A stretch of 64,000 nt of DNA from Atopsyche davidsoni (lineage: Eukaryota > Arthropoda > Insecta > Trichoptera > Hydrobiosidae): positions 10,517,001-10,581,000 of the forward strand of contig JAILWY010000007.1 of the NCBI GenBank assembly GCA_022113835.1, given 5' to 3'. Numbering within the stretch: position 1 is the stretch's first letter; each line of letters opens with the position of its first letter. Made by a program: the position numbers and the translations under genes. A model generated the notes under the pieces. That model worked only from the letters and a program-made list of their open reading frames with translations, ran no database searches and was not told the DNA's origin. Positions 25,413 to 37,200 of this stretch are shown here, one piece after another.

Positions 25413-27450
25413 TTAAATTTCCACATCTATATGAGTAAAGAGAGGATGTAGTTTTGAAGATTTCTTTACAAAAAAGAGGGAGTTGAGGCCGTCTGTGGCA
25501 AAGCGCAGTGAAGCGCTCGCCAGCAGTTCGTTCTTTTGGGGGCTGCAACAAAAATAACAAATTAGCTATAAGTATAATACCAACAAAGTGAGAAAAAAAA
25601 TAGTGCATGAATCTACTTCCAAGCAACAATCTAGTATGCTTTTATTCACAAAGTGTTGGAACTATGATAGTCTGAAAAGTACACAATATTTTTTTCGAAT
25701 GCAAATTATCATATAAATGATATAAACAATTATAAAAAAATGGATGCAGGAAATTTAGTCATTTGAGACTTTTATCTAATTAAATATAAAATTATCTGCT
25801 GAATGGGTTGGTCACCCACTTGATTGTAAGAGAGGCCCATTCGAAATATTAAGAATTTTATTACTCCCCTTTTAGAGACAGGTATAGTACAAGTTGCCGT
25901 CACAATGTGCTGAAAATGAAGAGGTTACCTAGCCTTCTCCGGTTTATGGCTGATCATGGTGTAGAGAGCCGTCCCAGGTTGAAAGCGGACAGGCTGCAGG
26001 TGGATGGCCAGGAGACGTTCGTAGAAATCGTCGTCCTCCGCTCCCCACCCGAAGTACTCGTTACTCATTCCGTTAGCCGAAACAAACTGCTCCCCCAGGA
26101 TGGCCACCGCACCACCAAATAGTTCCTTGTAGGGCAAATTAAATCTGAAAGTAATGCAATTTTCGTGTGAATAATTAATATTTCTCCTGTCACGGGTAAT
26201 TAATAAATTTTGTAGATTTTGAAAATTAGATCAATATATGATACTAATCTTCTGTTAACATTTACCGTACCAAAATTATGGTTATACCATTTTAGAACCA
26301 AAAAATAATATAAGATCCATCATTATCAAACAGGAACCCAATTTTTAAATTCAATAATATTATTCAGAAATATCATATTTCACTCGGTTAGTGATATGTC
26401 AAAAATAGCAAATCTGTAGCTATTACAATTGAAATACATAACTCACTGTTCAATTTCAGAAAGATGAAATACTAAAAATATTTATTAATGATTTGAAATA
26501 ACTTTTTATAATTTCTTCACGTTGAGTTTATTTTAACATTTATGCACGACTAGTTTCAACCAAAAGACTTGGTCATCATCAGATGCAGAACAAAACATTC
26601 AAAACATCAGTTTTGTTCTGCATCTGATGATGACCAAGTCTATTGGTTGAAACTACTCATGCATAAATGTTAAAATAAACTCGACGTGAAGAAATTATAA
26701 AAAGTTATTTCAAATCATTAATAGAAAATGGATCTTCACCGCCTTGTCCCTCAACAAGACTGAAAATATTTGTTATAAATGTACATGATTAAATTAGAAA
26801 TGATATGTAAAAATGTAGGCATACCTAAATTTATCAATACCGGAAGACATGTGGCGAGGTGAAGTGGTGCAGGCATAGAGGTTGGCCAGCGTGAGCGGCA
26901 GCAGGTCCACGTCATGCAGTACAACACAAGGGAAGCCTGCATGCATGGCTGCCACTGCACCAATGTTCAGCAACTTAGCACGGTTGAACGGTCGAGTATC
27001 TACTTGCTCTACTACGTACACACGGTAATGAACATTTTGACGTCGTAAAAACAAATGAATGTGTGTCAGAAAGCGCTTCAGTTGATTAGGCCTGTCTCTG
27101 TACGGTACGATGATTGCAGTGCTAAAAACTGGTGCACAATCAGCAGGAAGATACTCTCCCCCGGGACGCATACTCGCTGCGTCCAATGCTGACTCGTCTA
27201 GCAACTCAGTCTTGATCGGTGTGTAATCTCTCAGCACTGCTGCATATTGACACGGAGCTGTCGACTTCGTTGTTATATTCTTTGAAACTCGTTTTGCTAA
27301 ATTATCCCACACATCTTCAATCTTGATGTAGTCATAGTGCTTGGCGAAACGCAAAGACGTTAAGTTGAAAAATATGAATAAAATCATTGGTATAAATAAA
27401 TGCAGCTTATAATGAATAGAGTATTCGACTAGTGTAAGAAGAGGCTTCAT
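25413..27450 (-). CDS. Beta-1,4-galactosyltransferase family (predicted beta4-GalNAc-transferase)
   Basis: Exons 27450-26825, 26144-25929 and 25542-25413, both introns phase 2, give 323 residues. It is a type II Golgi protein: a hydrophobic anchor at about residues 14-33, a short stem, then a GT7 catalytic domain. Family landmarks are FNRAKLLNIG (155-164), the metal-binding DVD (180-182) in 'LHDVDLLP', FGWGAEDDD (240-248), and 'TMISHKPEK' with the metal-site Met/His. The C-terminus 'TDGLNSL' to 'PLFTHIDVEI' is read in the frame fixed by the splice. The residue before FGG is Leu217, where bovine B4GALT1 has Tyr289. Invertebrate enzymes with Leu or Ile there transfer GalNAc to GlcNAc, making LacdiNAc, so that donor preference is inferred. 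A third-exon reading in another frame is a shadow. Confidence 0.9.
26483..26721. repeat. Foldback element: ~113-bp near-perfect inverted repeat in transferase intron 1
   Basis: Left arm 26483-26596 and right arm 26610-26721 are complementary with only a handful of mismatches. They are separated by a 13-nt loop. Outer ends read ATTAATGATTTGAAATAAC and its complement. The core ...CATCATCAGATGCAGAACAAAAC pairs with its inverse. It is intronic, so the transcript would form a long hairpin. Most likely a foldback MITE; target duplications are not clear. Confidence 0.92.
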
Positions 27451-28169
27451 TTTCGTGGGTCTTTCGACTGTTTAGTGATATACCGTACGGTGAAACGTGC
27501 GCCTCGTGCCGGCGATAGAGTATTCTAAATTAAATGTATATTGTATAAGAGAAGAAATAATAATATCGGAGTGCATTTCTACAACACCGACACTGCGTAC
27601 GGAAGAATTCTAGAAGAGTATTTGACGATCACTAGCGAAGCATAATAAGTAGTAATTTCACCGAGGATTATAATTCCATAATATCAATAATTACAGCATT
27701 TTGAATAATGACAGCATTTGACACTCGCCGACTGCCGCCAGCCATCGGACCTGAACACTACCAAACGCTATACATGCACCCTCGCACACAACGGAACCAA
27801 TCGGATTAGACCGCCTCTCGAGGGTGTTGCCATTACATACCTTGTCGATGGATCCAAATCCTATTAATGAATGCTGCAGCAAAACGCGTCAAAAATACAA
27901 AAAATATGTTTAAAAATATTATATATTTTTTTAAATAATATTAATGTGTTTTTTTTTATTGCAAATCAGGTTTTTAGTATTAAATTGCACATTCACGCCG
28001 CTGGCTGGAATTTTTAAATTTTGGCTTGGCAGCACAGAGAGCGGTCAATTTTGGCTTTGTCATTTGTCAGTAACAAGCGAATTTATAGTCGAGATTTTGC
28101 TGTTTCACGCGCTCTTATTACGATTTTCTTGATATATACATCAAATTATCATCATCTGAATATTTCAAA
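27451..28169. promoter_or_regulatory. Shared divergent promoter region (transferase / PSMA3)
   Basis: 719 bp between divergent start codons of the glycosyltransferase (-) and PSMA3 (+). GC is higher around 27700-27850 than in the surroundings, and an ATTGG box (CCAAT on the - strand) is at about 27798-27802. No proteasome-control element was recognised with confidence. Confidence 0.5.
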
Positions 28170-30251
28170 ATGAGCTCCATTGGAACCGGCGTGAGTAATT
28201 TGATAATGTTTAAAAATTGTTGTATCATCGGTTCTTTTAGTAACTTTGTAGGTTATAACGTGACATTCCCAAAATTTAATCTTCAATGTTGGCTTGTCTT
28301 GTGATTGTTTTCTGTGTTGTTAAAAAAGTAGTCATATAATAAAGCCTTATATAAAAAAGTTGTCATTACTGAAATAAATTGTTAAACTGGCTCAGTTCCT
28401 TGAATGTCGATTTAATCCCCACAAGCAAATAGATATTCCCAGTTTTTTTTTTGCGACTATTCAGTTTGGTCCTACATGTATAAGTGTTTTTATTGTTTCA
28501 GTATGATTTGTCAGCATCCCAGTTTTCTCCGGATGGTCGAGTATTCCAAGTAGAGTACGCCGGTAAAGCTGTAGAGAACTCAGGAACTGTTATCGGCTTG
28601 AGAGGCAAGGATGGAGTTGTCTTCGCAGTAGAAAAATTAGTCACATCCAAACTTTATGAAACTGGAGCAAATAAAAGGATATTTGACATTGATGAGCATA
28701 TCGGAATGGTAAATTATTGACTTTTATCCTTCCTATGTTTTTTTTTTACTTAATATACAAGATCTGAGAAAAAGTGAAGTGGTCAAGTTTTTGTTTTTTT
28801 ATCACTTCGATTATATTCAGATTATCTTGAAAAATATTTATAGTATTAAAGACTTTTCTGATTTATAAAACCTTAATATCTATATTTTATGACAAAAGAA
28901 TGTAATATTTGAGATACCATAACAGTTCAATCCTTTTTGAATCTGATTTTTTGATAATTAATGTTTTATTATATTTCCAGGCAGTCGCTGGTCTGATATC
29001 AGATGCCCGACAGATTGTCGAGACGGCTCGCTCAGAGGCTGGCAGTTACAATGCACAGTATGGCGGGCTCGTGCCACTTAAGTACCTCAACGAGCGCGTG
29101 GCCATGTATATGCACGCCTACACTCTCTATTCAGCTGTACGACCTTACGGCTGCTCCGCTATATTGTCTTCCTGGAACAAGTTTAGCGGCCCACAAATGT
29201 ACATGATCGACCCCAGTGGCGTCACATATGTAAGTGCAATGCTTCAATTCTTTTGTATTGACTCCATAATTAGGAGACATCTATACTTGTTCACTGTGCT
29301 GAATGAACAAAATCAAATAAACATCTGCTGTAAAATTACTTGTGTATTTTTTAATAAAAAGTGGTGTTCTAAAAACATATTTGAGAAGTATTGTAACTTG
29401 GTTACAACATTGTGCCCTTACAGTTAGATGAAAATATTATTCTAGTATTTATAGTTTTTATGTGCACTATAACGTGAATAGATAATTGCATTAGTGAGCT
29501 TGTAAAGGTGCTTACTGTAGATTAGTAAGTTATCAAATATACAAAACTGATTGCAAATTGAATTTATTATTTCAGTCATATTTTGGATGTGCCATCGGCA
29601 AAGCCAAGCAGGCGGCCAAAACAGAGATTGAAAAGTTGAAACTCGCTGACCTGCCTCTCGCAGACTTGGTTAAGGAAGCCGCTAGAATGTAAGTTGCCAC
29701 TGGACTGGAGCGTTTACATTTTCAACATTCGTTTGTATCATTTCTGGATCATTTTTTATGATTCATTATATATTTTTTATTGATCAGTAAATCCAAAAGA
29801 CTTTTGGAGACTCATATTTTATCACAGTTGATGAGAAGTTTTCTCTCCTATAATGGCACCATCAAACTTAATTTATATAATGTTAAATAGTCATTGTGAT
29901 AATAGACTCAAAAATTTAATTTACCTAAATTACATTGTAATTTTTATGTATTCCAAATATTGGAAGTAGGATTTTAAATATATAATTATTTACAAAGAAA
30001 TAAAAAAAAGTCAAAGGTGGGTTCTGAAATATTATTTATTACAAATTGTCAAATATGTGTTCTTTTTGTTTAGAATATACTTGGTCCACGATGAACTAAA
30101 GGATAAGAACTTTGAGTTGGAGCTATCATGGGTGGGAGAGAGGACCAATGGAGTGCACCAGAGAGTGCCTGTTGAGATTCTTCAAGAGGCCGAGAGAACG
30201 GCCAAGCAAGCTCTCCAGGACGACTCTGACTCCGACAATGAAGAAATGTAA
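28170..30251 (+). CDS. PSMA3: Proteasome 20S core subunit alpha-7 (PSMA3)
   Basis: Exons 28170-28190, 28502-28708, 28981-29229, 29576-29688 and 30074-30251 join in frame to give 255 residues, the same length as the human protein. Exon 1 encodes only MSSIGTG. Exon 2 carries the alpha-type signature [20 protein letters not shown], the gate region at the outer ring of the 20S proteasome. Later exons hold '[21 protein letters not shown]', 'MIDPSGVTY' and '[10 protein letters not shown]', all typical of this subunit. The acidic tail DSDSDNEEM matches the phosphorylated C-terminus of alpha-7 orthologues. Introns 1-3 are phase 0 and intron 4 is phase 2. Alpha subunits are non-catalytic and form the outer rings. 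Nothing anomalous is seen. Confidence 0.98.
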
Positions 30252-30929
30252 TCGGACTGCTGTCAAGTTTCAATACAAAGTGGTCTCAAAACAATATAAA
30301 GAGATAAGAACAATTTCCACAGCATTAAGAACATGCGGAAATTGTTTTTGTTCAAATAATATTTGTTTTTACGGTATTTTTTAAACATAGGATTAAAATA
30401 AAAATCTTTTTAATATAAAAAAAACTTGTGATTTATTTTTAGTAATATTAATTGCAATTTTTTTTTTAGTATGCAGACAGTCTCATCAATGTGACTTTTT
30501 TTGTGTCTCACGGTTCTCGTTCGTTTTTATATCTTGTCGCTGACACCTCACGAGACATGGAGTACATTTCTCTGTGCTTTCATCATGCTGTGCGATCAAA
30601 ATATATGAAAAATAAATGCTTGTTTTATATTTCAATGACTCCTCGAATCAGAATTAACTATGTATAGATATATATTTATCATTTATCCAATAGCATGGCA
30701 TTTAAAGAACTCTGTACGATATAGGTATATTGACAAAATATTTTTTTGTTCTATATATCTTCAGGCATCTTGGATCCGTTCTGTGAAATAAAATATAATA
30801 GTAATTAAGTCAAGTAAAATTAGTAAAAAAAAAACATACTTTCTCATGAAAATCAATTGTTTGTCATTATTTCTCTTTTTACAGCTTTTTTGTCATTTAT
30901 ATTTCATTTGTTTCAAAAAGTTCTTTCAA
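30252..30929. other. Convergent intergenic region PSMA3 / ZNF-5
   Basis: Two 3' UTRs facing each other; no further coding signal. Confidence 0.6.
30397..30402 (+). terminator. Poly(A) signal of PSMA3
   Basis: AATAAA about 145 bp after the stop codon, followed by an A/T-rich stretch. Confidence 0.65.
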
Positions 30930-33816
30930 TTATAGATTCAGACATACTCGAGTGAAAGTCTGTAAGGTTTTGTACTGGTCCGGATGCATACGCTTGCGAT
31001 GAGAGTAGCAGTTACCAGAACTTGCAAATGTCCGCAAGCAGAATGTACACGAATACTTGTGCTCTCCGGTGTGCTGTACTGAATGGTCCTGAAACAAACC
31101 ATAATACTTTAAATCATAATTTATCTTAAGTTGGAAGAAATTTTTTACAAATATAGAATAAAATCATTAAGAAAATGTGGTGAAGTTGGCGATCGGCTAC
31201 AACTTACTTTAAGATTGGCTTTGCGTTTGAAGCTCTTGTGGCAGACCTGGCACACAAAGGGTTTGTCATCAGAATGTTTGGTGAACATGTGATGTTTTAA
31301 TGCAGTGGAATTCTTAGCACAATATTCACACTGGTCGCAGTTCAGTTCCCGACCGGAATGCTGCAATCTCAAGTGCATGCGTAGGCTTTCCTTAGATTTG
31401 GCACTAAAAGGTAAAGTTCAGATTTATAAATAAAACCTTCACATGAATCATATTCTCACTGAAAAGTTATTAAAAAAAAATTTATAATTAACTCAGGAAA
31501 GCATTTATCGCTCAACTGTCATAAAAGTCATTTGAATCACTATCTTAGAGATTATAGGATCTCCGATCTGTTTCAAACCAGAATGTTGATACACTGATCC
31601 AGCAGTGAATGTACTCACATGACGCCGCACTCTTGGCATTGCACTGCATTGCTTCCAGAAGCATCATGGACCTTCATATGAATGTTAAGATTGGCTTTGT
31701 TTTGAAGAGTTTTTCCACAAACTGGACAAAGACACTGTCTTCCTGAATGTATGCTGGACATATGGCGCTTGAGAGCAGTCTCGGAGTAGAATCTGCAACC
31801 GTGATAAATGTTGATCCTTCAAGGTCTACTAATATACATAAAATTTAGAAAGTCTACTTTTATAACCTGCTGCCTTTTTATACCATGAATAGGTAAATAT
31901 TTACTTATATGGACTAATTTGTCTTATTCTAAAAATAAGTTTTAAGCAGGAAGAATGAGACTTACACTTTTGAACATTCTGAACACGGTGCTTTGGAGTG
32001 TGGTGGATGTGAGCTTACTTTATGCATTCGTAATAGTCCAATAGTTCGATACCTGAAAAAACAGTCAAAGTCTTGAAACATCTGTTGGTTAGAAATAAGC
32101 TTTCTCTTTTCATGTGAACTTATGAATCCGAAAAACTTTAGTAAGCTTTGTTGTTTTAGCATAACAAGATGAGCTCAATCTGAAATGTCACCGGGCATTG
32201 CCCTTTATATAAATATTATTATATAATTACTAGCGTAATACAATCAATTAACGTTTGAGTATTTATAATAACCTCTTGTTGCACAGGTCGCACTGGTGTT
32301 GCATGAGTGAGCGCGGTGTGTGGACATCACGAGTGTGAGCAAACAGTAGCTTTGGGCTAGAGAAGTTAGTTTTGCAGACCTTGCACCTGGAGAATGCACA
32401 ATAAATATATTTTTGAAATGAGATTTTTTTGCTTGGTACAACAAAATAATATTTTACAGGACTTACTGGAAGGCGTCAGGTTGTAGATGGCAAGCCATGT
32501 GAGCGACGATTGTCCGACGTTCAATTAACTTGCAATCACAGCATTGCAAAAAACCTTCTTCTCCATGTTGTTTTTTACAATGGTCGAAGAGCTGTTTTAG
32601 ACACAAATATTTGCATTATGAAGAAAAAAATTATCCAGATAAAAAAATGGAGTTTTGTCTTCAAGCAAGATAAAAATTAGTCAATGATATGCTTACATCG
32701 AGATACTTTTGAAACTTCGGTTTATCATCACAAAAATCGCAAACAATATTGTAAAAGCTACATATTAGACCATCGAGTGATTCTTTTGGAATTACTAGAA
32801 TACCATGCCTAAAAATCTCTTTGGGAATTGATACTACATCTTCAATATTTTGTTCTTGGGTAACTTCCTTTTGTTCAGAATCATTGGATTCTTCGGTTGA
32901 ATGTTGATTGATAATCAATTCCTTGGAACTTTGGCTTGATGTGTTATCTTTATATTCATGTCTCTTGCAACTGTGGGATTTTTTTTTTTTATTGAATATT
33001 GGAATTTCATATTTAAAGGGAGTAGAGTCCAAGGCACCTTTTGAAGACTGAACGCCATTCAAATTTAAAGCACAGTGTATGTCATTTAACAGTTCTTCTT
33101 TGACTTTTATTTCACTCTTATTGTCGCTTTCGATCTAAAATACAATAAAAAATAAATATGATTACACAAACCAGACTTACTTTTAAAAGTAACAAAGAAA
33201 CTGCTTTTTTCGTGCATGTGCTGGGTATCAAATTGGTAATAAAAATGTTAGTAGTATTTACCTTTATGTTATCATTGTGTCTTGTATTAATATGACTGTT
33301 ATTCAATATTCTTTGAGATTCTTTAACTGTGAGTGTGAAAGTATGGAAACTCTTGGTAGTAGTAATACATTCTAGACATATCTCTTTAGGGGCTTTGTCA
33401 GAAGGTTTGATCTGAAAGAATGCACATAATAATAATGCGAGTTGCAGAAAGTATTCAGTCATGGGTTGTCAGTAAAAATTACAATTGTTTCTGGGATAAA
33501 ATTCGGATTTTAATCTTTTGCAATGCTATTGTACTGTCGGGTCAGACGTACCATTAATATATTGTGAGCTGCTCATCTCTCGTCTCGGTATAGTTGAAAA
33601 GTAGACCTTTTTAAAAAGTAGACCTTTTTAAAAAGTATATTTCTAATTAGGAGTTTTAAAAAATGTATGCCAAAATTTTTTGTTCATTAAACTTACCCAG
33701 AACGAAAAGAGTTCGTATACAATATGAGGAATGTTAGGATAATCGGTGAAAACGTTGACTTTTGCTGAATCGCATTTTAGGCAAAGTCGACAAGGAGATT
33801 TAAGGGTTAAATCCAT
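30930..33816 (-). CDS. ZAD-C2H2 zinc-finger protein, nine exons (ZNF-5)
   Basis: Exons (minus) 33816-33697, 33411-33262, 33134-32697, 32591-32467, 32386-32273, 32052-31966, 31792-31619, 31403-31208 and 31088-30930. All junctions are GT-AG and phases close (0,0,0,2,2,2,2,0), giving 520 residues. The ZAD is split by intron 1 (cysteines 9, 12, 52, 55: CRLC...CLEC). A low-complexity linker rich in Ser, Glu and Lys includes 'EVTQEQNIEDVV'. About ten C2H2 fingers follow, several divided by introns; few carry the TGEKP linker. Finger 1 is atypical (CDFCDDKPKFQKYLD...). Sequence and exon layout set it apart from ZNF-1 to ZNF-4, so it is an older, separate ZAD gene. Predicted nuclear regulator; target unknown. 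Confidence 0.9.
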
Positions 33817-34076
33817 GTTTACTTTTATTAATCGTTATAACAAATATGACAAAATATACATGCAAAATCAAAACAATAAGATCGCTGATAAATTGGTTTG
33901 ACAGTTCTCGATTCTACCAGAGACAAAAATCCCACTCAGTGATAATGATAATGGTATTATTACACATAAATTTTACAAGAAGTCCAGGAACTTTGATATG
34001 GAAATATTCAAACTTAGACAATAAGAACAAGACAACTTTTAAAACGTAAAAAATCTGACCTATTAGAAAGCACAAT

Positions 34077-34200
34077 TTTACACATCTTGCGACCGACTAC
34101 AATCAACCAATAGCATCCCTTTATTTTGCTAACAACGCAAACGAGGACGCTATTGGCTGATTGCAAGTCAATCGCAAGTTTTGTCGCTGCGAGTGTAAAA
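34077..34200. mobile_element. Short MITE with inverted ends and paired CCAAT motifs
   Basis: 124-bp imperfect inverted repeat. The left end TTTTACACATCTTGCGAC matches the complement of the right end (GTCGCTGCGAGTGTAAAA). Inside, CAACCAATAGC faces GCTATTGGCTG. It lies about 260 bp upstream of the ZNF-5 start codon. No clear target duplication, so superfamily unassigned. Confidence 0.6.
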
Positions 34201-37200
34201 GGGCTTTATGTCGAATGGATTCTATCGATTCACTTAATCGTTAATGTATATTCTGTCTGTGTTAAAGCACACGATATATTTTATCATTAATTTTAATGTC
34301 TTCCCAAAAATAATTTTAACTGTCAAAACATTGAAGTGCTGTCTAATAAGTCAGAATTTTTCACGTGCTAATAGTTGACTTGTTTAAATTGTCTTAAATA
34401 TTTCCATGTCATGGAGTAAACAAAAAGAAAACGCCAAGTAATTGAGGTCGTTCTGGACTTATTGTAAAGTGTATCTTTATAATATTTGATTTTGTCAATA
34501 TTTAATCATGAGAACTGATAATTTGATTTTTAGTTAATAAAAAAAACATTGTATTCCAAAATTTATTTTTGACACATGAGTATGGGATGTTTATATGAAT
34601 AGGTAAATAAATAAAAGATTGGTGTAAAATTTGTATTTATATTTTAGATTAAGTGATGGTACAGAAAGTCTAACAATTTGGTGTTCTATACATCGATTGA
34701 TTTTACTAATTGATATCATGTTATTGTATTCACAACCAAAATACACGTCACAAACATTACGTGTATCTTTTCACACATTGCTGAAAATATTATGTTATGA
34801 TACCAAGCGTATAAAAAAAAACAATATTAATCAAAGCCTTTCAGTGGACAGTATTTTTCACAGTTTGCATCAATAGTATGTGACTAGTTATTGCTTTTCC
34901 TACATTCCTACAAAATTTTGCTTTTGATTATGGATACAAAAGTTATTAACAATAAATACTTCTACTTACTGTTACCGTATGAATATTATTGTTCGTTACA
35001 CATCCTAACAAATAAGTTTCAAAAAGAGGTGTACCCTGCCTACAAAGTTCTACTTACCATGGACAGCTAACAGCTAGGCTTAAAATTGATAATCTTATCG
35101 GTCAAATTACTGATCTTCCGGGAAACATTGAGCTTATGAGTGAGAAAGGAAGATTTACACCTGTAGACCTCAAGCTACCCAATCCGTTGTCAACAAATTG
35201 CCAAATTTTGTATCAAAACGCTATAATATTTCCTAAAATTCCCAATATCTCTTTTAGATCTTTGATTGGATTGTGTTGAGAAAGAATATTTTCTGCATTT
35301 GATTATACACCTTATTGGTTTGTTGACAGCAGATCTCATATGCTCTAGGGCTCAATAATAATCACCTGTTGTCACAGCAATTAACCATAGTAGACTTTAA
35401 ATGTTTTTACATGGAGAGGAGCTATAAAAAAGATGCTCTATAAAGTGTACTTCCAACATATTTATACAGATAGCCATTTTCACATTTGTGTTAGAATACG
35501 CCATAAAATGTCATGGAGAGAATTTCCTTTTATACAATGATTCATCATTTAATTGATTCATAATAATTTAACATTTTCTCATAAGGCTGACCTTTTCAAA
35601 GGGTAAATATTCATTTTGAAAATGTAAAGCATTACGTACTTTCTAATGTAAACAATCCAAAAATGATTAATTTTAAAAATGATGTATTGATTGAGTAACG
35701 TCACATGTACCACTGATGGAGAATGTGGTCTTTGCCTCTCATTGGTATGAAAATCCCAGGATTTCTCTAAATTTATTTACAAACTATTATTGTATTGGGT
35801 TGGTCTGAATTGACGCTGAATTCAGTCTTTATTTGCAATGGCAGAGGTAGATTATTTACAAAGGATAGCTCTTCAACCTAAGAAATGTCCTCTAAAACAT
35901 GTATCGTAATCAATTACGTATTTATACTCAGCTGTAGTATCAGAACTGTTCATAAATTATAAAAAAACATCAAATATTAGATTATAATCAACAGTATAAA
36001 ATTACAAATGTGATAGTAATGTAATATCACATGTTGTTGTAAAAGAATGAACCGTTTGTCAAAGAATGGCAAACAGAGTGCTAAATCTAGACAATATCTT
36101 TGGGATATTAGAATTTGATAATCTATGAACAATCCCGTACCCCAGCAAGTAATATTTTCAACATACCAAGCAGGTAAGTTTTGTGGTGATTATAAAAAAA
36201 TGCCTGTAAAGCGTGTTTAATCTTGGGGAAAAGCACTAAATGCCGCATGTCTCTAGTCATTGATATGAATCGATTTGCACAATTGTATGTACCTTATCAT
36301 TACACTTATTATTCCAAATTAAACGATATGATACTTCTTTAGAAAATCTCCCCTAATGTTGATGATAATTGTCTTTAAACTTTGTACACTCTACGAATAT
36401 AATTGAATCGTTTTAAAGTGATCTCACACTCGTGGAAGCTAAATTACAATATAATCTCGCACCCTTAAGCTCTGAAAGAAATTATTGCACAATTTTATCA
36501 ATACCTAATCCAACACTGATTATTTTCATGATTTAGATGATTTTGATTACTAAGCCAATCTAAGTACATTACAGATAAATTAACAATTTTTCAGCTTCGG
36601 AATATAATTTGTAACAACAGCTCCAAAGTTTCAATGTTCACTTGAGACCTAAACTGGACACTTCACTGCGACCTTGATAATCCCCACTAGAAGCGTATGC
36701 GCTTAAAAGTCGCTGACTTATCACTCTTCTCATATTCAAAAATGGTTTCTGCAACAAGCCTGGAATTTTGACAACTCATTGTCAACTCTCATGCAGTCTT
36801 AACACTCAAATTGTCTACAACATATAATATTAATCAACAATGGAGTGGCATTACAACTTTTAGTATGGCAGAATTTACAAAACAATGCATTGCAACTAAA
36901 CTATGAAGCTGATATGGTTTTATATTCATCTCTTTTTCACAAATTAAATTCATAAGAGTAAGAAAGAGACAAATAATCCATTTACAATCTATTACTATAT
37001 AAAGTTCGTTGCCAGGTGTGAAAAATTTTACATTTATAAGGAGCTTCACTCAATAGTTTTATAATAAAATTAGTCTCTTAATTGCGAAAAGAATGAGATA
37101 TCCAAACTTGAGGAATTTTCTGAAACCGATTTGATAAATGCAATTTTGAAGAAATATCCGATGATAATTAAATCAAAGGTAATGTCCAATTTCAACAAGT

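Noticed and set aside
25303..25629. 108-codon minus frame over the transferase third exon
   Set aside because: Wrong frame. The phase-2 splice gives the family C-terminus (TDGLNSL...PLFTHI) in another frame.
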